A DNA stretch of 19,912 nucleotides from Kiritimatiellia bacterium (GTDB lineage Bacteria; Verrucomicrobiota; Kiritimatiellia; RFP12; UBA1067). Under the pieces are notes generated by a model. It was given only the letters and a program-made list of their open reading frames with translations. It did not search any database and was not told where the DNA came from. Shown piece after piece: positions 1-8,066 of the stretch (position 1 is the stretch's first letter; each line of letters begins with the position of its first letter). Made by a program: the position numbers and the translations under genes. The stretch covers positions 1-19,912 of the forward strand of contig JAFYQC010000071.1 in NCBI GenBank assembly GCA_017547265.1, written 5' to 3'.

Positions 1-300
1 GCCGAGCCCAATACCGAGATACCTGACCATCAGTCCCCATGTGAGGCCGCCAATGCCCCAGATCGCGCCGAAGGCGATGCATTTGAAAAGAGTCGAGGCG
101 GGAGCCGAGCCGATAACGCCGCAGAAGTCGGGAACCGCTATCGCGCAAATCACGGCAGGCATCACGACAAGTCCGACGACGCAGTAGAACATCCACCAAG
201 TCTCGTAGGCCCAGTTCTTGACCCCCCTCGCCGGGAGAAGAAACGTAGCGCCGGCAAAACCGCCAGCCGCGAATATCAGCATGCCGAGTATCGAGTTCAT
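1..300 (-). CDS. rhaT: L-rhamnose/H+ symporter RhaT, N-terminal 100 residues (cut by window edge)
   Basis: This is an inner-membrane transporter that would import L-rhamnose with protons. The visible 100 residues begin MNSILGMLIFAAGGFAGATF and continue through two more hydrophobic segments. The stretch GAIWGIGGLTWGLMVRYLGI matches the RhaT signature region (compare E. coli [20 protein letters not shown], from memory). The ATG at 300 is preceded by a strong AGGAGG ribosome site about 8 bases upstream and by a good sigma-70-type promoter. The gene continues past base 1, so its C-terminal part is not visible. It lies 75 bases after metH but has its own promoter. A GH78 alpha-L-rhamnosidase about 10 kb upstream on the same strand makes rhamnose a sensible substrate. 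RhaT identity comes from motif memory rather than alignment, but the spacing and motif are convincing. Confidence 0.85.
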   Translation of the reverse strand, partial: MNSILGMLIFAAGGFAGATFLLPARGVKNWAYETWWMFYCVVGLVVMPAVICAIAVPDFCGVIGSAPASTLFKCIAFGAIWGIGGLTWGLMVRYLGIGLG

Positions 301-343
301 CTAATCTGCCTCCTTGTCGTTTTCCCTATTTGGTATTTCGGAC

Positions 344-372
344 ATTATATGATTTTACGGCGCCATATGCAA
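344..372 (-). promoter_or_regulatory. Promoter for rhaT
   Basis: On the minus strand, a -35 box TTGCAT (372-367) is followed after 17 bases by a perfect -10 box TATAAT (349-344). It lies in the 75-base gap between the metH stop and the rhaT start, so rhaT can be expressed independently of metH. Confidence 0.7.
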
Positions 373-375
373 CGG

Positions 376-2793
376 CTACTTTCGACGAAGGACTCGCTCG
401 GCGATGCGGACGGACTGCATCGCGTCCTTCGCGTAGAAGTCGGCGCCTATCGAATCGGCGTACTCCTGCGTCACAACCGCACCGCCGACAAACGTCTTCG
501 CGTCTAGACCCGCCGCCTTGAGCTCGCGTATCGTCTCGGCCATCGCACCGACGGTCGTCGTCATAAGGGCGGAAAGGCCGACCATCCCAGCGTTAGTAGA
601 GCGCGCGCGCTCGACAATCGCCTCTGGCGCGACATCTCGCCCGAGGTCGATCACGTCGAAGCCGTAGTTCTCGAGAAGCGCCCTCACGATGTTCTTACCG
701 ATGTCGTGGATGTCACCCTTCACGGTCGCTATGACGATTGGCCTCGCGCCATCGCCCGAGCCGCCGCGCGATGAAGAGCCGAGAGACTTACGGACGACGG
801 CGAACGCATCGCCCGCGGCGTCGGCGGCCATGAGAAGCTGCGGCAGAAACGCCGTTCCCTTCTCAAACGCAACGCCGATCTGCTCGAGCGCAGGAACGAT
901 GCCCTTCTCGATCACTTCCATCGGCGACGCGCCGCCGGCAAGCATCTCGCCGGCAGACTTCGCAGCATCATCCCTGAGACCGCGCCGTATCGCCGCGCCA
1001 AGCAAACCTGCAGCGTCGGCCTGCGGCGCTGCTGCAGCCGACTTCGAGACGGCGTTCTCGACATTCGCGGCAATCCACCGCTCGCAGTTCCTGTCGCGCC
1101 CGAGCAGCACGTCAAACGCCGCAGCGTCGCCGCACTCATGGACAAGCGCGGGATTCGCAATAGCGGCCGAAAGCCCGGCGCGGACGCAAAGCGTGTACAT
1201 CGCGTTGTTGAGCGCGGGGCGGTTGGGAAGACCGAACGAGACGTTCGATACGCCGAGAATCGTGTTGACGCCAAGTTCCTCCGTAAGACGTCGCACCGTC
1301 TCGATTGTCACGATCGCCGCCTTATGGTCGGCGCTCACGGCGAGCGTCAGCGCGTCAAAAACAAAATCCTCTTTCTTGAAACCATACTTCGCGCCCTCGT
1401 CGAGTATTCGCCGCGCGATGGCGATACGTCCGTCGCTCGTGTCGGGAATTCCCGACTCGTCGAGGCACAAAGCCACAAGCGCCCCGCCGTATTTCCTGAC
1501 GAGAGGGAAGACTGCGTCCATCGACTCGCGCTTGCCGTTCACCGAGTTGACGAGCGGCTTGCCGTTGACGCACTTAAGCGCCCGCTCGAGCGCAACAGGG
1601 TCGGCCGTGTCGATCTGAACCGGGCACGTAACGACGCTCTGCACTGTCTCTACCGTCCTCTCGAGCGTAGCCGCCTCATCTATACCGGGAACGCCGCAGT
1701 TCACGTCGAGGATTTCAGCGCCCGCGTCTGTCTGCTTCACGGCTTCCCTAAGGACATACGCCGTGTCGCCGCGCAGATACGCCTCCTTGAGAAGTTTCTT
1801 TCCCGTCGGGTTTATGCGCTCGCCGACGATCAGCCCGCCATGGGACTTCAGTTCGACGACGGTCGTTCCAGACGAGACGACGGTGCGAGGATGGTGCTTG
1901 CGCGCCTGCGGCGCTGGTGCTTGCGCTTCGCTGGTGCTTGGTACTTGGTGCTTAGTGCTTGCACCCTGCACCAGAGCCGAAGGCTCGAAGGCACCAGCAC
2001 GCTCCGCGTGCGTAGGCACCAGCGAAGCCAACTCCTTAATGTGTGCTGGCGTAGTGCCGCAGCATCCGCCGACGATCGACGCGCCCGCCTCGACGAGCTT
2101 CGCGGCATACGACGCAAACTCGTCTGGCCCGACGGTAAACACCGTCTTGCCGTCCACGATCTTCGGCATGCCCGCGTTCGGCTTTACGATGATCGGCTTC
2201 GTCGAGACTTTCGCAAGCCGCTCGACGAAAGGCAGCATCTTGTCGGGACCAAGCCCGCAGTTGAAGCCATAGGCGTCGGCACCAAGCGATTCGAGAAGCG
2301 TCGCAACACACTCGACAGACGCGCCGGTAAGGAGCTTCCCCGACTCGTCGAGCGCAACTGAAGCGTAAACTGGAAGATTGGAATTGAGCTTCGCCGCGAG
2401 CACCGCTGCCTTGAGTTCGCGCGTATCTCCCATCGTCTCAACGAAGACGAGATCGGCTCCAGCCGCAGCGCCAAGGCGCACCATCTCGGCAAACGCGTCG
2501 TAGGCCGCGCCGAAATCAAGGTCACCAGCCGGCTTGAGAAGCCGGCCGGTCGGCCCTATGTCGAGCGCGACGCGCGCACCCGACGACTTGGCAAGCGAAA
2601 TCGCCGAAGAAATCAGCTCGTCAAGCGAATAGGCACCGTGGTACTTGAGCCGATTTGCGCCAAACGTGTTGGCGAGGACTATGTCCGCGCCGGCCTCGGC
2701 ATATGCACGATGCACGCCGGCGACAGCCGCTGGGTTCTCGACGTTCCAGTCCGTAGGGTCCTTGCCGGGCGGCAGTCCTGCCGCCTGGACCAT
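376..2793 (-). CDS. metH: Cobalamin-dependent methionine synthase, short form (Hcy, folate and B12 modules)
   Basis: This enzyme transfers the methyl group of 5-methyltetrahydrofolate through cob(I)alamin to homocysteine. Residues are numbered from the ATG at 2793. Residues 1-255 form the homocysteine methyltransferase barrel with zinc ligands C179 (NCG) and C244/C245 (GGCCGT). Residues about 320-570 form the pterin-binding barrel (GERINPTG, LDVNCG, VQIDTADP). A helical cap follows, then the B12 domain with DIHDIG (694-699, base-off ligand H696). The C-terminal reactivation domain of E. coli MetH is absent, as in Thermotoga-type enzymes, so a separate reactivase is expected. The homology begins before the ATG: the in-frame codons upstream encode LTFLDGGFGT, the first barrel strand. 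The only plausible start for that segment is CTG at 2823. Residues about 257-300 are an Ala/Pro/Ser-rich linker encoded by repetitive DNA. Confidence 0.9.
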   Translation of the reverse strand: MVQAAGLPPGKDPTDWNVENPAAVAGVHRAYAEAGADIVLANTFGANRLKYHGAYSLDELISSAISLAKSSGARVALDIGPTGRLLKPAGDLDFGAAYDAFAEMVRLGAAAGADLVFVETMGDTRELKAAVLAAKLNSNLPVYASVALDESGKLLTGASVECVATLLESLGADAYGFNCGLGPDKMLPFVERLAKVSTKPIIVKPNAGMPKIVDGKTVFTVGPDEFASYAAKLVEAGASIVGGCCGTTPAHIKELASLVPTHAERAGAFEPSALVQGASTKHQVPSTSEAQAPAPQARKHHPRTVVSSGTTVVELKSHGGLIVGERINPTGKKLLKEAYLRGDTAYVLREAVKQTDAGAEILDVNCGVPGIDEAATLERTVETVQSVVTCPVQIDTADPVALERALKCVNGKPLVNSVNGKRESMDAVFPLVRKYGGALVALCLDESGIPDTSDGRIAIARRILDEGAKYGFKKEDFVFDALTLAVSADHKAAIVTIETVRRLTEELGVNTILGVSNVSFGLPNRPALNNAMYTLCVRAGLSAAIANPALVHECGDAAAFDVLLGRDRNCERWIAANVENAVSKSAAAAPQADAAGLLGAAIRRGLRDDAAKSAGEMLAGGASPMEVIEKGIVPALEQIGVAFEKGTAFLPQLLMAADAAGDAFAVVRKSLGSSSRGGSGDGARPIVIATVKGDIHDIGKNIVRALLENYGFDVIDLGRDVAPEAIVERARSTNAGMVGLSALMTTTVGAMAETIRELKAAGLDAKTFVGGAVVTQEYADSIGADFYAKDAMQSVRIAERVLRRK
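1893..2023. repeat. Repeat-rich insertion inside metH linker
   Basis: The DNA coding for the MetH inter-domain linker is unlike its surroundings. On the plus strand GGTGCTTG-like units recur at 1893, 1916, 1933, 1947 and 1955. Next come a perfect hairpin GAGCC-GAA-GGCTC (1974-1986) and another, GCACGC-TCC-GCGTGC (1997-2011). The second hairpin is flanked by direct copies of GGCACCAGC (1990-1998 and 2015-2023). It looks like a small interspersed or palindromic repeat element inserted in frame at a tolerant site. Confidence 0.65.
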
Positions 2794-2841
2794 CGTCCCG
2801 AAACCTCCGTCGAGAAAAGTCAGCTTCGCCGGCCTTCCGTG

Positions 2842-3765
2842 TCAGAACGACAGTGCTACGCCTACGCCGCCGTAAATGTTCCAGGAATTCGCGTATTTGT
2901 CGCCATGTCCCCACGCGCCATTGTAGGCACGCGCACCGTCGCGGAGCTTGCGGTCGAACCAGTAGTCGCAGTAGGCGATATACGCCTTGACCTTGACGTG
3001 GTCGCAGACCGCCCACACGAGCTCGCCCTTGATCGTGGCGTCCATGAGGCCGCCGTGGTCGTCAGAAAGACCGTAGCCACGCGTACGAAGCGTGTTGCCC
3101 CAGCCCTGCGCGAAAGACGGCTTGAAGGTAAGCGTCGCGTCCTCGCCATCGCCGATAAGCGGGAAGGTATGACCGACCTCGAGGTTCACGTAGGTGCCGT
3201 CGTCGGCCATCAGATCGCGCTCGAACCAGAGGCGGGGCTCAAACCAGAGATCGTCCAAACGCAGCTCGACATCGAGGTACTGCGTGTCGTTCATGGTGTC
3301 TTTGTGGCGAGCGACATACTCGTAGGTGTAGTAGAAGTCGACGCTGAGCGTGCCAAGCGTCTCACCGAGGTCAAACTCGTGCGCAAGGCCGGTCTGCGCG
3401 TCGATTGTCGTGTACTTGCCGGCGCGGTTGCCCCAGCCGTATGGCCCGCGCTTGCCGTTGCCCTTGGTGACATCGAACAGCACCTCGGCGCCGATGTACC
3501 ACCAGTCGAGGAACGTCACGTAGCCGTTCATCCTCACGATAGGATCCTTGCCGTCCATCACGCCGTACGTGATGTACTTCGAGTCGACGCCGAAGTAGGC
3601 CTCGGCGGACACGAGGGAATCCTCTTCCTCTTCGCCCTGTTCCTCCTCGGCGAGTTCCGCCTTGGCAGGTTCGGTTGTCTCGGTATTGGCGGGCTCGTCG
3701 GCCGCCGTTGCGAACGACGCACAGCCGCAAACGGCGGCCGCGCAGATGATGGTGTTGAGTTTCAT
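2842..3765 (-). CDS. Predicted outer-membrane beta-barrel protein, function unknown
   Basis: The 307-residue product starts with a signal peptide (MKLNTIICAAAVCGCASFATAA, likely cut after TAA at about residue 22). A Glu/Ala-rich linker with a run of acidic residues covers about 24-50. The rest consists of alternating hydrophobic/polar segments rich in Tyr and Trp (for example WYIGAEVLFDV, VDFYYTYEYVA, VKAYIAYCDYWF). The protein ends in VGVALSF, with the terminal aromatic residue typical of BAM-assembled barrels. No specific porin family is recognised. The ATG at 3765 has AGGA upstream and an extended -10 promoter. metH follows immediately in the same reading frame after the TGA at 2844-2842, so the two are probably co-transcribed. 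A role in nutrient or vitamin passage would be a guess. Confidence 0.7.
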   Translation of the reverse strand: MKLNTIICAAAVCGCASFATAADEPANTETTEPAKAELAEEEQGEEEEDSLVSAEAYFGVDSKYITYGVMDGKDPIVRMNGYVTFLDWWYIGAEVLFDVTKGNGKRGPYGWGNRAGKYTTIDAQTGLAHEFDLGETLGTLSVDFYYTYEYVARHKDTMNDTQYLDVELRLDDLWFEPRLWFERDLMADDGTYVNLEVGHTFPLIGDGEDATLTFKPSFAQGWGNTLRTRGYGLSDDHGGLMDATIKGELVWAVCDHVKVKAYIAYCDYWFDRKLRDGARAYNGAWGHGDKYANSWNIYGGVGVALSF

Positions 3766-3795
3766 TTGCTTGTTGTTCCTCGTTTGGTGGTGGTG

Positions 3796-3804
3796 ATTAT
3801 ATCA
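3796..3804 (-). promoter_or_regulatory. Extended -10 promoter for the beta-barrel gene
   Basis: The minus strand carries TGATATAAT (3804-3796), an extended -10 element with a perfect TATAAT. No good -35 box is seen 17 bases upstream, as is common for extended -10 promoters. It lies 30 bases before the ATG at 3765. Confidence 0.5.
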
Positions 3805-3824
3805 AATTCTCGGTGGGCGTGGCG

Positions 3825-3974
3825 TCACTTTCCGCAATTGCAGTCTTTTTTCCTTCCACAGGTTCTGCATGAACCGCCGCACTCGCACGGCGCGCCCTTC
3901 TTGATGTTGCGCCACACCGCAAGCACGGCAAGCGCAAGCACCAACGTCAATACCACTATGGAAGAGACACTCAT
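3825..3974 (-). CDS. FeoB-associated Cys-rich small membrane protein
   Basis: This 49-residue open frame starts at the ATG at 3974 and ends at the TGA at 3827-3825. It has one N-terminal membrane helix (IVVLTLVLALAVLAVW, about residues 6-21), a basic stop-transfer NIKK, and a Cys-rich tail with six cysteines at positions 30, 32, 36, 39, 45 and 47. Size, layout and position 15 bases after the feoB stop fit the known FeoB-associated Cys-rich membrane proteins found beside feoB in many anaerobes. A role in binding or handing over ferrous iron is proposed for that family but not settled. It is the third gene of the feo operon. Confidence 0.85.
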   Translation of the reverse strand: MSVSSIVVLTLVLALAVLAVWRNIKKGAPCECGGSCRTCGRKKDCNCGK

Positions 3975-3989
3975 CTCAACTTTACACTT

Positions 3990-6386
3990 TCAACTTTTAA
4001 CTCTTCTAACTATCGCCCAGAGGCAGAAGAGGTCAACGAGAATCGCAACCGCAGTCCAGAGACCAAACCCGCCGCCGGCAATAAGGACGCCGAGCTGGTA
4101 GACGCTGAGCGCGAGAGCATAACCGACGAACAGCTGGAAGCCGACCGCAATCCAACCCCATTTCTGCGAGCCCATCTCACGGAACGTGACCGCGATCGCC
4201 ACCATGCACGGCGGCACGAACAGGTTGAACACCATGAACGACAGTGCCGCAAGCTTCGGGAAGTCGCTGATCGCCGCAAAGAAGTTCTGGATGTGCGCGC
4301 CGCTCGAGACACCCTCCATGCCGACGGTGACGAGCTTCAGCGTCGCAGTCGCCTGTTCCTTCGCTATCTCAGCCGAAACAGAGGCCGCCGCACCCTGCCA
4401 CGATCCGAAGCCAAGCGGCTCGAATATCCAGGCGATCCAGCTTCCAAGGTCGTGCAGGATAGACTTCTCGATCTCCTCGTCCGCGAGCAGATTCAGCGAC
4501 CAGTCGAAGTGCATGACGAACCAGAGGAACACACACGCGGGAAAGATCACGAGTCCCGCCTTGAGCATGTAGCCCTTGAGCCGGTTCCACGTATGGTGCC
4601 AAACGCCCGAGATTGTCGGAAGGTGATACGCGGGGAGCTCAAGGACGAACGACGACGCCTCGCCCGCAAAGAAGCGCGTCTTCTTGAGCGCAATTCCGCC
4701 GAGAATGATGATCGCTATGCCGATGACGTCCATCATGGCCGCGACATACCACTGCTCGCGGAAGAAGAGCGCCGCGAACATCGCGATGATGACTGTCTTC
4801 GCGCCGCAGGGAACGAAGGTCGAGAGGATCACCGTCATGCGACGCGCCCGCTCGTTCTCGATTGCGCGCGCCGCCATCACCGCGGGGACTCCGCAGCCCT
4901 TCCCGATGAGCATCGGAATAAACGACTTGCCGGAGAGCCCGAAGCGGCGCAGCAGTCGGTCCATGATAAACGCAACGCGCGCCATGTAGCCGCAGTCCTC
5001 GAGGAATGCAAGGAAGAGGAACACGACGAAGATCACGGGAACGAACCCGAGCACCGTCGCAACGCCACCCCACGCGCCGTCAACGACAAGACTCTTCACC
5101 GTGTCGCTCACGCCGGCCTTTTCGAGCGCGCTCGTTATCAGCGCGCCTATGCCTGGCACCCAGACGCCGAACTTCGAAGGATCGGGCTCCTCCACTTCCT
5201 TCGCGGCATTGTATGCGGCCTCGTCGATATCCCATTCCTCGGCGATCTCGCCCGTTTCCTCGTCTTCGATGGACGCCTTCTTCTCGCCTGCCTCCCACGC
5301 GGTGAAAGTCGCCTCGGCTTTTGCGAATTCCCCCTGCGCCGTCTCCCAGTCCTTGCCGGCGACTTCGTGCGTCGTGAAGGGAATATGCCAGCCATCGCCG
5401 AGGAATCCGTCGTTCGCCCAGTCGGTAAGCACTGTTCCCGGCCCCTTCTCGGCAACGGCAAGGAACCACATGGCGCAGAGCGACAGGATGAAAATCGGAA
5501 GCGCAAGGATGCGGTGCGTGACGATCTTGTCGATCTTGTCCGACATGGTCGCCTTGTCCTTGCGTTTTTCGTTCAGCGCGAGCGACTTGTCCATGAGGCG
5601 CTTGATGAAGTCGTAGCGCTGGCTCGTGATGATGGACTCAGCGTCGTCGCCAATCTCCTTCTCGCAGTCGCGGATATGCTCCTCGATGTGCTTCATCTCG
5701 CCGACGCCGATTTCGAGCTTGTTGATGATCTCGCGGTCGCGCTCGAAGATCTTGATCGCATACCAGCGAATCGAACGAAGCGGCACCTTGCCCTGTATGG
5801 ATTCCTCGATGTGGGCAATTGCATGTTCGACCGAGCCAGAGAAGACATGCGGCACGTCGGGAAGCTTGCCGGGGCCCTTCTCGACGACTGCCTTCTTCGC
5901 CATCTCGACGACCTTCTCCGCGGCCTCGAGTCCGCCCTCGTTCTTGAGCGCCGAGATTCCGACGACTTCGCAGCGAAGCGCGCGAGCAATCTTCTCGAAG
6001 TCGATCTTGTCGCCGTTCTTCCTCACGACGTCCATCATGTTGACGGCCATCACCATCGGAAGGCCAAGTTCCGCGAGCTGCGTCGAGAGGTACAGGTTGC
6101 GCTCAATGTTCGTGCCGTCCACGATGTTGAGTATCGCATCCGGCCCCTCTTCGACGAGAAACCTGCGCGAGACCTTCTCCTCGATAGAGTAGGGAGAGAG
6201 GGAGTAGATGCCCGGGAGATCCTGTATGACTACCTCCTTGTGCCCGGCGAGTATGCCGTCCTTCTTCTCAACCGTGACGCCCGGCCAGTTGCCGACGTAC
6301 TGCTCCGACCCAGTAAGCGCATTGAAGAGCGTGGTCTTGCCGCTGTTCGGGTTGCCCGCGAGGGCGATCTTGACGTTCTTAGACAT
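3990..6386 (-). CDS. feoB: Ferrous iron transporter FeoB
   Basis: This 798-residue inner-membrane Fe2+ transporter has an N-terminal G domain: G1 GNPNSGKT (11-18), a G2 region around T38 (GVTVEKKDG), G3 DLPG (56-59) and G4 NMMD (116-119). A helical spacer (about 170-270) links it to the membrane domain. The membrane domain contains two Gate-type repeats, including FLEDCGYMARVAFIMD, GKGCGVPAVMAARAI and STFVPCGAK, plus FVPPCMVAIAVTF near the C-terminus. An acidic, hydrophilic stretch (about 335-405, rich in Glu, Ala and Asp) is inserted after the first membrane helix and appears longer than usual. The start ATG overlaps the feoA stop by 8 bases (ATGTCTAA), so translation is probably coupled. 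Confidence 0.95.
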   Translation of the reverse strand: MSKNVKIALAGNPNSGKTTLFNALTGSEQYVGNWPGVTVEKKDGILAGHKEVVIQDLPGIYSLSPYSIEEKVSRRFLVEEGPDAILNIVDGTNIERNLYLSTQLAELGLPMVMAVNMMDVVRKNGDKIDFEKIARALRCEVVGISALKNEGGLEAAEKVVEMAKKAVVEKGPGKLPDVPHVFSGSVEHAIAHIEESIQGKVPLRSIRWYAIKIFERDREIINKLEIGVGEMKHIEEHIRDCEKEIGDDAESIITSQRYDFIKRLMDKSLALNEKRKDKATMSDKIDKIVTHRILALPIFILSLCAMWFLAVAEKGPGTVLTDWANDGFLGDGWHIPFTTHEVAGKDWETAQGEFAKAEATFTAWEAGEKKASIEDEETGEIAEEWDIDEAAYNAAKEVEEPDPSKFGVWVPGIGALITSALEKAGVSDTVKSLVVDGAWGGVATVLGFVPVIFVVFLFLAFLEDCGYMARVAFIMDRLLRRFGLSGKSFIPMLIGKGCGVPAVMAARAIENERARRMTVILSTFVPCGAKTVIIAMFAALFFREQWYVAAMMDVIGIAIIILGGIALKKTRFFAGEASSFVLELPAYHLPTISGVWHHTWNRLKGYMLKAGLVIFPACVFLWFVMHFDWSLNLLADEEIEKSILHDLGSWIAWIFEPLGFGSWQGAAASVSAEIAKEQATATLKLVTVGMEGVSSGAHIQNFFAAISDFPKLAALSFMVFNLFVPPCMVAIAVTFREMGSQKWGWIAVGFQLFVGYALALSVYQLGVLIAGGGFGLWTAVAILVDLFCLWAIVRRVKS

Positions 6387-6597
6387 TGCTCACCTCCACA
6401 TCCTTCGCAGTTGCGTCGTTGACGGCGATGCGGCTTTCATGGACGGCGAGTATCATGTTGCCATAGGATTCGCCCACGACGCGCACAATCGTGCCAGCAA
6501 CAAACCCGAGGGCGCCGAGATGCCGCTTCACGGCCTCTTCGCCAGTCACACGGACGATTCGCGCCCGATCCCCTTCCTTCATTTCCGCCAGTGTCAT
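6379..6597 (-). CDS. feoA: FeoA-type SH3-like protein of ferrous iron uptake
   Basis: This 72-residue cytoplasmic protein has the FeoA fold signature: MTLAEMKEGDRARIVRV, then GEEAVKRHLGALGFVAGTIVRVV, and a final region MILAVHESRIAVNDATAKDVEV. FeoA interacts with FeoB and is required for, or modulates, Fe2+ uptake. The ATG at 6597 is preceded by AGGAG (6611-6607) at a good distance. It is the first gene of the feoA-feoB-Cys-rich protein operon and overlaps feoB by 8 bases. Confidence 0.92.
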   Translation of the reverse strand: MTLAEMKEGDRARIVRVTGEEAVKRHLGALGFVAGTIVRVVGESYGNMILAVHESRIAVNDATAKDVEVSNV

Positions 6598-6618
6598 TTC
6601 AACAATCTCCTCAATTTG

Positions 6619-6688
6619 ACGGCATCTTTGCCGTTCCTAATCTTGTTAGACGGCGCAAAGTTTACCAAATCTAACTCGCGTCTGTCAA
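6619..6688 (-). promoter_or_regulatory. feo operon promoter with palindromic sites
   Basis: On the minus strand, a consensus -35 TTGACA (6688-6683) is followed after 18 bases by a -10-like TAAACT (6664-6659). An inverted repeat GTTAGA/TCTAAC (6670-6675 and 6645-6650) brackets the -10 and could be an operator for a metal-dependent repressor. In the leader, ACGGCA-4-TGCCGT (6619-6634) forms a perfect 6-bp-arm hairpin just before the ribosome site. No classical Fur box is visible. The operator role is inferred only from position. Confidence 0.5.
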
Positions 6689-6718
6689 TAGGGGGTCGAG
6701 GAAAAAATTATTATTCGC

Positions 6719-8032
6719 CTACAGGAACATTGCCATGTAATGCGGAAGCGTCACCTTCTTCCCAGAAACGCCGACATTACCCCCAGTCAGCTTTATGCCA
6801 TACGGAATCGTCTCGCTTTCAAGAAGCGCGTCAAGCGAACGCGACCGTCCATCCGTCGATTTCACCTCTATTGGAACTACGCCGTTTTCCGTCTCGACAA
6901 CAAACTCGATCTCGACATCGTCGTTCCTGTAGTAGCGAACGGCATATCCGTTGCGCTCAAGAATGCCCGCGACGGCATTTTCATACAATCCGCCTTTTAC
7001 GTTCCCCTTGAGTGTACCATTAAGCAGTTCGCGCTTGGCAAGCATCCCATAAGTCGACGCAAGTAGCCCTATGTCGGAAAGGTAGAGTTTGAACCACTCT
7101 TCCTTGACATATCCAGAAAGGCCCGGTAGCGCGACATTCACGCATTCCGCAAATGTCGCCAGCTTCGCGTCCTTGAGCCATTCCACGCTGGAAAGGTACT
7201 TGCGGGCTGTTCCTCGGTCTTCGACCTCCGCATACTTGAACTTCTTGTTCTCCTTCGCAAGAATGCGCGGAATCGCCCGAAAGCAATTCTCCACCTTGGG
7301 GATGTCGGTTTTGTCCGCATACTTGTGAATGTCGGCAATGTAGTCGGACACAAGGCCATCCTGTAGGGTCTGCACCTCTCCATAATGACCGCGCTCGACA
7401 AACGCGCTCACAACCGCCGGCATCCCGCCGACAACCACATATTCGCGAAACAGCGCGTGGAAGCGGGCGTTCACGGCCTCAGGCACCTGCTCTCGCCGCT
7501 CAAAGCAGCGTTTCACGACGGCAAGCGCATCCGTACCAAAGCCCCTTGCCGCAAGGTATTCTCTGAACGACAGCGAATGCATGACTACCTGACGCTCGAA
7601 TCCGACAGGGACAGACCTCGGCGTCTTCTTAAGCTTTCCCTTCTTGTATTTTATGCCAAGAAGCGAACCAGATGCAATGACATCAAACGTGCCATCTATG
7701 GCGAGCGGCTTGAACGCAGTCCGTGCATTTGGGCAGTCCTGTATCTCATCGAGAAAAAGCAGCGTCCGCCCTGGAACGATCTTCACGTCGCCGCGAATTG
7801 CCGTCAATCGTTCGCATATTGACCTGACGTCAAGCGCTCCGTCGAATATCGACATGCATTCTGGCTCAAGCGCAAAGTTGATCTCAATAAAACTGTCATA
7901 ATTCTCTCGCCCGAATTTCTCGATGATGTAGGTCTTGCCGATCTGACGCGCACCATTCACCAACAAACACTGATGCGCATTCTCAGCTTTCCACTTGATA
8001 AGATAGTCATAGAATTCACGTTTGAGTTCCAT
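6719..8032 (-). CDS. AAA ATPase of the DUF4143 type with C-terminal nuclease-like fold
   Basis: The 437-residue protein has Walker A NGARQIGKT (26-34), Walker B LLFLDE (91-96) and a sensor-like IASGSLLG (119-126), then the conserved SFREYL segment (155-160). The C-terminal DUF4143 part (about 200-420) includes a PD-(D/E)XK-like pattern, EIEFVVE followed by IEVK (E389, K391). Proteins of this architecture are widespread, often in many copies per genome, and their function is unsettled (proposed roles include DNA-associated and defence or toxin-like roles). It stands alone between the feo operon and the glycan operon with its own promoter. Its start at 8032 is preceded by a GGGAGAAGG ribosome site. 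Confidence 0.88.
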   Translation of the reverse strand: MELKREFYDYLIKWKAENAHQCLLVNGARQIGKTYIIEKFGRENYDSFIEINFALEPECMSIFDGALDVRSICERLTAIRGDVKIVPGRTLLFLDEIQDCPNARTAFKPLAIDGTFDVIASGSLLGIKYKKGKLKKTPRSVPVGFERQVVMHSLSFREYLAARGFGTDALAVVKRCFERREQVPEAVNARFHALFREYVVVGGMPAVVSAFVERGHYGEVQTLQDGLVSDYIADIHKYADKTDIPKVENCFRAIPRILAKENKKFKYAEVEDRGTARKYLSSVEWLKDAKLATFAECVNVALPGLSGYVKEEWFKLYLSDIGLLASTYGMLAKRELLNGTLKGNVKGGLYENAVAGILERNGYAVRYYRNDDVEIEFVVETENGVVPIEVKSTDGRSRSLDALLESETIPYGIKLTGGNVGVSGKKVTLPHYMAMFL

Positions 8033-8066
8033 AGTATCAACCTTCTCCCTCGCTATATGTGGCAGA

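Noticed and set aside
2842..2844. TGA between the barrel gene and metH as a recoded (selenocysteine or read-through) codon
   Set aside because: The barrel protein ends in a normal terminal Phe, MetH starts naturally shortly after, and no SECIS-like hairpin is evident.
1138..4101. Long plus-strand open frames (1138-2361 and 2638-4101)
   Set aside because: Both are shadows of metH, the barrel gene and the feo small gene, have no recognisable motifs and have biased composition.
4293..6422. A 709-codon open frame on the plus strand
   Set aside because: It is antisense to feoB/feoA, is Arg/His/Asp-rich with no domain, and arises from the GC-rich codon usage of the real genes.
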